Assembly (NCBI GenBank): GCA_029243845.1
Contig: JAQWRF010000017.1
Span: 1-5,933 of the forward strand
Reading direction: 5' to 3'
DNA: 5,933 nucleotides
Source of the DNA: Planctomycetota bacterium
Lineage (GTDB): Bacteria > Planctomycetota > UBA1135
A model generated the notes under the pieces. The model made no database searches and had not been told where the DNA came from. It saw nothing but the letters and a program-made list of their open reading frames with translations. A program made the translations under genes and the position numbers. This document shows positions 1 through 5,474 of this stretch, piece by piece. Each line of letters begins with the position of its first letter. The stretch's first letter is position 1.

Positions 1-1
1 T

Positions 2-1708
2 AGCTCTGTTCGTCAAGTTTACATCGATGGCGAACGCGTCTGGAATCGTGAAAGCCTAGACGCACTCGATACTGATGCGGTAGTTGTGCGTGCGGGCACG
101 TTATGGACGGGTGATGGTGCTGCGCTTAGCGGCGGCGTTGAAGTCCTCATGCAAGGCGGGCGCATTATCGCTGCCGGGCATCAAGTTCCGCATCCGATGG
201 GTGCGCGTATTATTGAGGCTGGTGATGACGCTCATATTACTCCGGGCTTTATCGATGCCAAGGGTTACGTTGGTATGACTAATGGCACTCGTTTGCCGTC
301 TAACATAAGTATCGCGCGTCTGGCTGATTCATCATTCTATGCCCAAGCTTGGCAGCATGTTGCTCGTCAAGGGGTTACTTCGGTTGTAGTCGGTTCATCG
401 CGTTACGAGAAATACGGCACCCGCGCCGAGGTTATTAAAACCGCTGCGCAAGGCGACAGCCAATCAGGTTTGGATGGCGACGCTGTGGTGTTCTTTGATG
501 CGAGCACTCGTGATCATGCTAAGGCTTCTGACTTAGATTCTTTGCTGAAGAGAGGCAAGAAGTATGCCGATAGTTTTACCGCGCATGCCGACGAGTACGC
601 CACATGGCAAAGTGAAGACGCTTCTAAAACGAAAACGGCGCGTCAAGAAAGTGAGCGCGAGTTACGCATACGTTTAGCGCAGAACGTAGGCGCTGGGACG
701 GAGATTGTCGAAGAAGAGGCCGCTGCTGAAGAAGGCGACAGCGCAGAAGAAGAGGAAGGTGAAGAAACTGAAGAAGAGGTCGCTGCTGTAGACCCAATAA
801 ACGGAATGTGGGAGGGGACTATCGAGCACGAGATGATTCCTGAGCCCGTAACTATCAATGTTTTCTTGCATCACGAAGGTAAAGATGTGACGGCTGTTTT
901 GAGTTCACCCGATGACCCTTCTGGAGAGACACTAGAGGTTGAGGGCGGCATTTACGAAAATGACACTATCCATTTTGAAATGCCTACCGAGGTGGGTCAA
1001 TTGATGGTTGACTGTATTATTGATGCGCCAGATGCGATGAGCGTCTCGATTGGGCTAGCTGGCATCGGTGGTGTTGATTTCACGATGGAGCGTATCGAGG
1101 TCGAGCAAGCGGGTGACTTTACGCCAAAGAAGAAAAAGTCAAAAGCTGACGCTGGTCCTGCCGCGCCTGATAAAAACAATGATCTCGAAGGTATGCGCGC
1201 TTTGTTTGAGCAGCGCGGTGTGGCGGTGGTTAAAGTTTCACGCATCGACGAAGCTGCTGAAGCGATCGCGGCTTTTACGAAATACGAAATACCGATGAAT
1301 TTGATGGGTCTCGCGTACAGCGCCGAACTCGGTGATTTACTGCGCGGCAGTAACGTGGGGCTATTGCTTTCTGCCGATACCGTTTCACGCGTTGGTGGCG
1401 TCGACTCAGTGCCGGTTACCATGATTAACGCTGACGGCATTGCTACGGCGTTTTACAGTGACTCGCAGAATGGTTCTGCGACGATAGCGCAAGCATTAAG
1501 CTTGGCGACAAGTTACGGCTTAGGTGCTGAGCAAGCGTTAGCCTCGCTAACCTCGCAAGCCGCTGACGTGCTTGGTGTTAGTGACAAGATTGGACGTATT
1601 AAATCCGGCCTTGATGCCGACATCGTAATCTTTAGTGGCGCGCCGTTTGATTTGCGCTCACAAGTGCAAACTGTTTTTGTTAATGGCAACGAGGTGCCTC
1701 GTAACTAA
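2..1708 (+). CDS. Fused double amidohydrolase-like protein, 5' end outside window; second domain lacks metal ligands
   Basis: The reading frame is open from base 2 to the TAA at 1706-1708, giving 568 visible residues. The first codons read SSVRQVYIDGERVW, which matches the C-terminal strand of this family (SSVLKVWIRGEKVYD in the next gene), so one amidohydrolase domain ends here. A second begins without a stop or signal peptide. GTG at 86 would make a 540-residue protein but is better read as an internal valine. Numbering from that GTG: N-terminal sandwich about 1-50, barrel strand 1 at 51-63 (TPGFIDAKGY, so the HxH histidines are K59 and Y61), acidic linker 208-231, inserted beta-rich domain about 236-338, basic linker PKKKKSK 347-353, remaining barrel 366-500, closing sandwich strands 501-537. 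The strand 5 and 6 histidines align with V384 and M407; D459 may correspond to the catalytic aspartate. It is probably a non-catalytic or altered domain. Export is inferred from its neighbours because the N-terminus is not visible. Confidence 0.85.
   Translation, partial: SSVRQVYIDGERVWNRESLDALDTDAVVVRAGTLWTGDGAALSGGVEVLMQGGRIIAAGHQVPHPMGARIIEAGDDAHITPGFIDAKGYVGMTNGTRLPSNISIARLADSSFYAQAWQHVARQGVTSVVVGSSRYEKYGTRAEVIKTAAQGDSQSGLDGDAVVFFDASTRDHAKASDLDSLLKRGKKYADSFTAHADEYATWQSEDASKTKTARQESERELRIRLAQNVGAGTEIVEEEAAAEEGDSAEEEEGEETEEEVAAVDPINGMWEGTIEHEMIPEPVTINVFLHHEGKDVTAVLSSPDDPSGETLEVEGGIYENDTIHFEMPTEVGQLMVDCIIDAPDAMSVSIGLAGIGGVDFTMERIEVEQAGDFTPKKKKSKADAGPAAPDKNNDLEGMRALFEQRGVAVVKVSRIDEAAEAIAAFTKYEIPMNLMGLAYSAELGDLLRGSNVGLLLSADTVSRVGGVDSVPVTMINADGIATAFYSDSQNGSATIAQALSLATSYGLGAEQALASLTSQAADVLGVSDKIGRIKSGLDADIVIFSGAPFDLRSQVQTVFVNGNEVPRN
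707..778 (+). other. Glutamate-rich linker in the fused amidohydrolase
   Basis: Residues 208-231 (counted from the GTG at 86) are mostly Glu and Ala with a few Gly, Asp, Ser and Thr. They separate the first half of the barrel from the inserted beta-rich domain. The stretch is low-complexity, probably disordered, and strongly acidic. The basic linker PKKKKSK lies on the other side of the insert, so the small domain is bracketed by opposite charges. Confidence 0.8.
710..728 (+). repeat. Direct repeat copy 1 in the acidic linker
   Basis: The 19 bases from 710 recur at 770 with a single C/T difference (18 of 19 identical), exactly 60 bases later and in the same reading frame. They encode EEEAAA here and EEEVAA in the second copy. 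This suggests that the acidic linker grew by in-frame duplication or slippage. Confidence 0.6.
770..788 (+). repeat. Direct repeat copy 2 in the acidic linker
   Basis: This is the second copy of the 19-base element that starts at 710, with one mismatch. It encodes the end of the acidic linker, just before the inserted beta-rich domain. Confidence 0.6.
791..1099 (+). other. Inserted beta-rich domain within the degenerate amidohydrolase barrel
   Basis: Residues about 236-338 from the GTG at 86 alternate hydrophobic and polar residues in short strands separated by Gly, Asp and Asn turns. The pattern is GMWEGTIE, then VTINVFLHHEGKDVTAVLSS, a gly-rich turn with EVEGGIYENDTIHFEM, and a final strand DFTMERIE. 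From recall, this GxWxGxxx...vTgxvxS...GgxxxxxxIxF layout resembles a small beta-barrel-like module found in secreted planctomycete and acidobacterial proteins. I cannot name a domain family. The barrel core resumes after it, so it is an insertion rather than a terminal fusion. A ligand-binding or protein-contact role is inference only. Confidence 0.6.
1691..1696 (+). promoter_or_regulatory. Possible ribosome binding site for the gene at 1708
   Basis: GAGGTG lies 11 bases before the ATG at 1708, inside the last codons of the upstream gene. It is the only Shine-Dalgarno-like sequence of any strength among the four junctions in the window. The spacing is long. It is also half of a small inverted repeat, CGAG-gtgc-CTCG at 1690-1701, that could hide it until ribosomes finishing the upstream gene open the stem. 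Confidence 0.35.
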
Positions 1709-1740
1709 TGTTTTCTTTACTACTAGTATGCGTCGCTGCA
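1708..1740 (+). other. Short signal peptide lacking basic residues
   Basis: Residues 1-11 (MFSLLLVCVAA) form a hydrophobic stretch followed by PQQ, with mature sequence from about residue 12. There is no Lys or Arg before the hydrophobic core, and it is shorter than a usual Sec signal. The start codon is fixed by an upstream in-frame stop, so the missing basic region is not an annotation error. Confidence 0.5.
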
Positions 1741-2901
1741 CCGCAGCAAGTCGAGGACACCACGGTTTATTTTGCTTCAAAGGTTTACACGGCCGATGAG
1801 CAGGGCATGATCAATAATGGCGTGGTCGTCACCAAAGGCGACAAAATTGTTTACGTGGGCAAGCGCTCTGACGTCGAAATTGAAGATGGCGTTACCGTTG
1901 TCGATCTTGGTCGTAACTGGCTTGTTCCTGGTTTGGTCGAGCCACACAACCATATTGCGGGTAGCTTGAGAGACTTAAATGACACGGTCTTCCTAGCGAA
2001 CCCCGAACTGCAAACTGCCGAAGTTGTAGTGCCTAATAATCCAATGATGCGCGACGCGGTTGCGGGTGGTATTACCAGTGCGCTGTTTATCCCTGGGTCA
2101 GGCTCGAACATGGGTGGTTTCGGCATGTTGGTTAAGACTGCGGGTGGCGACACTGTCGAAGAAGTAACCGTACGTGGTCCCGGCTCCTTGAAGGTGGCGC
2201 AAGCGGGTAACCCTGAGCGTTATTCCTTCGGCGTAGGTCGCGCTTTAATGAACTGGAACACTCGCGATACTTTATCTAAAGGTTTAGAGTGGGCGAAAGA
2301 TTATGATGCTGGCAAAGCTAAGTGGAATCCACGTTATTCTGAATTCTTAGGATTAGGTAATGGCACGGTTCCAGTAAGCGTGCACACGCAAATTTACCAA
2401 GTGGTACTCATGACGCTAACGATGCAGGTTAAAGAACTTGGTTTGCGTTCGTTTATTGACCACGGCACCTTTGACGGTTACAAAACGGGCCCCATCGCTG
2501 CCGCGCTTGGCGTCCCCGTAATGAACGGTCCGCGTCAGTTTTGGTTCGACCGCTCCAATGCGCGCATCATGGGTAACGCTGCAGGTTGGGCTGAAGCCGA
2601 AGGTTTGATTTTAGGTTACAACACCGACTCTCCCGTTGTGCCTCAAGAAGAGTTGCCTTTGCAGGCAGCGATGGGCGTGCGCCTTGGCGCGGGCACTAAC
2701 GAAACCGCGCTCAAAGGCATGACAGCTTACGCATCGCAAGCGCTGTTAATGGAAGATGTTGCTGGACGCTTAATTGAGGGCCTTGACGCTGACATGGTTT
2801 GCTGGACAGGCGATCCTGTTGACCCTCGTTCATCGGTGTTGAAGGTGTGGATTCGTGGTGAAAAAGTTTACGATACGGACTCCGATAAACGCCGTTTTTA
2901 A
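1708..2901 (+). CDS. Secreted metal-dependent amidohydrolase, imidazolonepropionase-like, intact active site
   Basis: This 397-residue amidohydrolase-superfamily protein has the expected length for a single domain. A short hydrophobic leader (MFSLLLVCVAAPQQ) suggests export. The N-terminal sandwich strands are at about 18-70, strand 1 is VPGLVEPHNH with H80 and H82, H226 lies in VSVHTQ, H252 in IDHGTFDG and D307 in YNTDSPV; together these form a complete metal site. NPEL at 98-101, PGSGSN at 129-134 and KVAQxxNPER at 162-171 recall the family's PGSxxxxGG and KxAxxxNPxR motifs. Whether K162 is a carboxylated metal-bridging lysine cannot be told. The closing strands are GLDADMVCWTGDPVDPRSSV and what follows. 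Hydrolysis of a small amide, peptide or cyclic amide is the family expectation; the substrate is unknown. The ATG overlaps the upstream TAA by one base (TAATG), and an in-frame TAA at 1702 rules out an earlier start. Confidence 0.92.
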   Translation: MFSLLLVCVAAPQQVEDTTVYFASKVYTADEQGMINNGVVVTKGDKIVYVGKRSDVEIEDGVTVVDLGRNWLVPGLVEPHNHIAGSLRDLNDTVFLANPELQTAEVVVPNNPMMRDAVAGGITSALFIPGSGSNMGGFGMLVKTAGGDTVEEVTVRGPGSLKVAQAGNPERYSFGVGRALMNWNTRDTLSKGLEWAKDYDAGKAKWNPRYSEFLGLGNGTVPVSVHTQIYQVVLMTLTMQVKELGLRSFIDHGTFDGYKTGPIAAALGVPVMNGPRQFWFDRSNARIMGNAAGWAEAEGLILGYNTDSPVVPQEELPLQAAMGVRLGAGTNETALKGMTAYASQALLMEDVAGRLIEGLDADMVCWTGDPVDPRSSVLKVWIRGEKVYDTDSDKRRF

Positions 2902-2907
2902 AATTAA

Positions 2908-2952
2908 ATGTTAAGTTTAATCGCCCTTAGTCTGGTTACTCCGCAAATCGCT
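2908..2952 (+). other. Short signal peptide lacking basic residues
   Basis: MLSLIALSLVTPQIA is hydrophobic with no Lys or Arg and could end near residue 15, although a cut before PQ at about residue 11 is also possible. Its composition is like that of the preceding gene (Met, a few hydrophobic residues, then a P-Q pair). Confidence 0.45.
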
Positions 2953-4083
2953 TTAGATGCAGGAGTCGCTTTAACTATGGACGACCGCCATGTCATACAC
3001 AATGCGCGGATACTGATTAGCGCAGCTGGCAATATAGAAAATGTCGGTCGTCAATCGGGCGTGGCAATACCCGAGGGTTACCAGCACTTAAGTTTCCCAG
3101 AGTCATTCGTGTGGCCGGGCGGAGTCGATTTGCACTCTCACACGCAAACGGGTGGCTGGGGTGACATTAACGACATGGTGCATCCCGATAATCCAGAGTT
3201 GCGCACACTAGATACCATACGCGCCAATAATCAGTTACATAAAGTTGGCCGTGCTGGTGGCGTCACGATGGTCAACGCTATTCCTGGTTCAGGCACCAAT
3301 ATTTCTGGCGCCGGCACCTTGGTGCAATTAGTGAACTCGAGCCATGTCGAAGACGTGGTTTACAAATACCCTGGTTCTGTGAAAGTGGCGCAAGGTTACA
3401 ACCCCGAACGCGGTGATGACCTTGGAGCGAGCCGCATGGGCATGTGGTGGATGCTGCGCTGGTATCTCGATCGTGCAGATGCAATCGCGCAAGCTGATAG
3501 CTTGGCAAAACATCCTGACATGGCATCCATTGCCGGAATCTTTCAAAAGAAGCACCCGTTTTTAGTGCACACTGCTGGAGCGCGAGACACTTATGGCACC
3601 GTGCGAATGTTTCAGCTCGAAGCCGGAGTTCCTGTTGTGGTAAGCCACGGTTCGTTTAACGGTTTTGCAGTTGGTAAAGAATTGGCAGCGGTTAACGCTA
3701 GGCTAAATATCGGCCCGCGTAATTTTGATTTTAACGTTGCGAGAAATGCGCAAATCCGCGGTTTAGTTGAAGCCTATGAATCCGCTGGCAACACGGATAT
3801 ATCTATTCAAACCGACGCGTCGGTGATTCCGCAAGAAGAATACATCTACCAAGCCACCTTGGCTGAGCGCCTGGGGTGCTCAACATGGATAGCACTTGAA
3901 TCCATCAATGTGCGTCCTGCTTCTCAAATTCAGATCGACGACCGACTCGGGTGCCTCGCCGTTGGCTTGCGCGCAGACTTGGTTGTTAGTTCTGGTCAAC
4001 CTTTAGACCCGCGTGCTGCTGTAGAAATCGTGATGATTTCTGGAGAAGTTGTTTACGACATCAGCGATGGTCAAATGTACTAA
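2908..4083 (+). CDS. Secreted metal-dependent amidohydrolase, paralogue of the preceding gene, intact active site
   Basis: This 391-residue single-domain amidohydrolase follows the preceding gene after 6 bases. The metal ligands are all visible: H76 and H78 in WPGGVDLHSH, H221 in LVHTAG, H247 in VVSHGSFNG and D303 in IQTDASV. It shares with its neighbour NPEL (95-98), NN, PGSGxN (126-131), GxLV, KVAQxxNPER (159-168), GPR (269-271) and PQEE (308-311), so the two are paralogues that duplicated and then diverged considerably. The N-terminal sandwich is slightly shorter than in the neighbour. The closing strands run from GLRADLVV to SGEVVYD. A leader MLSLIALSLVTPQIA suggests export. The ATG directly follows an in-frame TAA at 2905, so the start is certain even though there is no Shine-Dalgarno sequence. 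The substrate is unknown; tandem placement suggests related or complementary specificity, or a hetero-oligomer. Confidence 0.92.
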   Translation: MLSLIALSLVTPQIALDAGVALTMDDRHVIHNARILISAAGNIENVGRQSGVAIPEGYQHLSFPESFVWPGGVDLHSHTQTGGWGDINDMVHPDNPELRTLDTIRANNQLHKVGRAGGVTMVNAIPGSGTNISGAGTLVQLVNSSHVEDVVYKYPGSVKVAQGYNPERGDDLGASRMGMWWMLRWYLDRADAIAQADSLAKHPDMASIAGIFQKKHPFLVHTAGARDTYGTVRMFQLEAGVPVVVSHGSFNGFAVGKELAAVNARLNIGPRNFDFNVARNAQIRGLVEAYESAGNTDISIQTDASVIPQEEYIYQATLAERLGCSTWIALESINVRPASQIQIDDRLGCLAVGLRADLVVSSGQPLDPRAAVEIVMISGEVVYDISDGQMY

Positions 4084-4092
4084 TCTTTATAG

Positions 4093-4137
4093 ATGATAAT
4101 TTCTTCACTTTTAATTACGCTAACTAGCTCACTCGCC
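4093..4137 (+). other. Probable signal peptide lacking basic residues
   Basis: MIISSLLITLTSSLA is hydrophobic, and the SLA end gives a plausible signal peptidase site before WQQAD. There is no positive charge at the N-terminus, as in the two preceding genes. Confidence 0.5.
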
Positions 4138-5421
4138 TGGCAGCAAGCCGATGAGCGTGAACTAGTAGGGCGTGTCACTGCTTATCGCCTCGACCGTATC
4201 GAGACTCTTGATGGCGATGCTTTAACCAATGCAACGGTGCTTGTGCAAGATGGCATCATCCAACGCATCGGTAAGGTTGTGATTATTCCTGAGCATGCAA
4301 CGGTTCATGACTTGCGTGGCACGGGTGCGGTGATGACTCCGCCATTGGTGTTGTCGCACGCTAACTTTTTACAAAGTGATCGGCGTGATGGCGGCAACAA
4401 TTCACGTTTTATTGCAGCCGACTCGCTGTGGTTAGCGGCCGATTGGCAGACCGGCTTGTGGGAATACGGTGTGGGCATGGTGGCAGTAGACCCTCCGGGG
4501 AATGGCGCGCCAGGACGTACATCAGTGCTGAAGGTTGCAGCATCTGAGAAGCGGCCCGAAACTTTGGTTGACGACTTGCACCTTAAGCTGGACATGGCCA
4601 CCAACTCTTCTGCTAAGAGCTTGATTCGCAATGGTATCAAAGCAGCTGAAGCAGCTATTGAAAACGAAATTCAGGCCGAGAAAGACTGGAAGAAATCTCG
4701 CAAAGAGTGGGACGCCAAGAAAGAAGAAGAGAAGAAGGCTGCAGAAGCAGCGAAGGCTAACGGCGAAAAAGCAAAGAAGGTTAAAGAGGGCGACGAAGAA
4801 CAAGGTCCGCCCGAAACCTTTGAAGCGCCAGTGATAAAGGACAACGAGCAAGCTTTTGTGGATTGGGTTCGCAAAGAGCGCACCGTGCAAGTGCACATGC
4901 GTTCGGCGTCAGATTGGCTGCACTGGATGCAAATCATGGAAGACCGCGAGGAAAATTACGAAGTGGTATTCTCAATGGGTAGCACCACCAATTTGCACGA
5001 AGTCATCGACAGCGTTGTCACTAGCGGAGCACGCATTGACTTGCCGGCACGCATGAGCTTTTTACCTTACACGCGTAATCGCGTCAACATTGCTGCAGAG
5101 TTAGTCGCAGCAGGTTGCGAGAAATTGATTCTCTCGCCGACATCGAACAGCATAGCTGGACTCAGGGATTTGCGCGCTAGCGTATCACGCTTGATTGCTG
5201 AAGGCCTTGACCAAACTATTGCCTTACGTGCAATTACCCTTGAGCCTTCTTTGGCTGTTGGGCAAGAAGAAGTGATGGGCACTATCGCTATAGGTATGCC
5301 TGCGTCATTCGTCATTTGGAGTGGCGACGTTTTCGACCCACTCACCGAAGTAGATAGTTTGGTGTTAGATGGCGAAGAGAAATTCAACCGCGAACAATTT
5401 GAGTCCGAGTTACTACGATGA
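4093..5421 (+). CDS. Secreted amidohydrolase-like protein with charged insertion and degraded metal site
   Basis: This 442-residue protein has the amidohydrolase layout but few ligands. The N-terminal sandwich is at about 26-80. Strand 1 reads TPPLVLSHAN, so only H89 of the HxH pair remains and N91 replaces the second. Strand 5 keeps H268 in VQVHMRS. The strand 6 histidine is M295 (FSMGST) and the strand 8 aspartate is S348 (LILSPTSN). The end, GMPASFVIWSGDVFDP and onward, is a normal family C-terminus. Between the barrel halves, residues 184-240 form a Lys/Glu/Ala-rich, probably helical or coiled segment. The leader MIISSLLITLTSSLA suggests export. The ATG follows an in-frame TAG at 4090, which fixes the start. 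The end overlaps the next ATG by four bases (ATGA). It is probably non-catalytic or changed in chemistry; a structural or binding role beside the two intact enzymes is inference. Confidence 0.88.
   Translation: MIISSLLITLTSSLAWQQADERELVGRVTAYRLDRIETLDGDALTNATVLVQDGIIQRIGKVVIIPEHATVHDLRGTGAVMTPPLVLSHANFLQSDRRDGGNNSRFIAADSLWLAADWQTGLWEYGVGMVAVDPPGNGAPGRTSVLKVAASEKRPETLVDDLHLKLDMATNSSAKSLIRNGIKAAEAAIENEIQAEKDWKKSRKEWDAKKEEEKKAAEAAKANGEKAKKVKEGDEEQGPPETFEAPVIKDNEQAFVDWVRKERTVQVHMRSASDWLHWMQIMEDREENYEVVFSMGSTTNLHEVIDSVVTSGARIDLPARMSFLPYTRNRVNIAAELVAAGCEKLILSPTSNSIAGLRDLRASVSRLIAEGLDQTIALRAITLEPSLAVGQEEVMGTIAIGMPASFVIWSGDVFDPLTEVDSLVLDGEEKFNREQFESELLR
4642..4812 (+). other. Lys/Glu-rich insertion in the amidohydrolase-like barrel
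   Basis: Residues 184-240 are dominated by Lys, Glu and Ala, with a probable helix at 184-230 and then a Gly/Pro-containing turn (EGDEEQGPP). The segment sits just before strand 5, the same barrel position where the fused protein upstream carries its acidic linker and beta-rich insert. The two intact enzymes between them have no such insertion. Confidence 0.7.
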
Positions 5422-5474
5422 AAACAATCCTACACTTAATATTGATATCCGTTCTTTGCGCGAATGTTAACGCG
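5418..5474 (+). other. Sec signal peptide
   Basis: K2 is followed by a hydrophobic core (ILHLILISVL) and a V-N-A end before QDQD, giving a predicted cut after residue 19. This is the only leader in the window with a basic residue in its first positions. C14 does not fit a lipobox because the preceding residue is Leu. Confidence 0.75.

Noticed and set aside
997..1440. 147-codon open frame on the - strand
   Set aside because: It lies fully inside a gene with strong family similarity on the + strand and its translation has no recognisable motif.
86..1708. A separate 540-residue gene starting with GTG at 86 (or TTG at 84 in another frame)
   Set aside because: The frame is open to base 2 and the preceding residues are a recognisable amidohydrolase C-terminal strand, so 86 is more likely an internal codon of a fused protein. 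The frame starting at 84 gives only 64 residues with no family resemblance.
1729..1731. Lipoprotein-type cysteine in the leader of the gene at 1708 (C8), and similarly C14 in the gene at 5418
   Set aside because: The residue before each cysteine is Val or Leu, whereas a lipobox needs Gly, Ala or Ser there.
2902..2907. Promoter or terminator in the A/T-rich 6-base gap before 2908 or the 9-base gap before 4093
   Set aside because: The gaps are too short, have no stem or promoter spacing, and sit inside an apparent operon.
4631..4834. 67-codon + strand frame encoding a very basic peptide
   Set aside because: It is an out-of-frame reading of the GAA/AAG-rich insertion in the 442-residue protein.
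4522..4896. 124-codon - strand frame with hydrophobic Phe/Leu-rich stretches that resemble membrane segments
   Set aside because: The hydrophobic runs are simply the complement of the Lys/Glu-rich codons of the charged insertion on the + strand.
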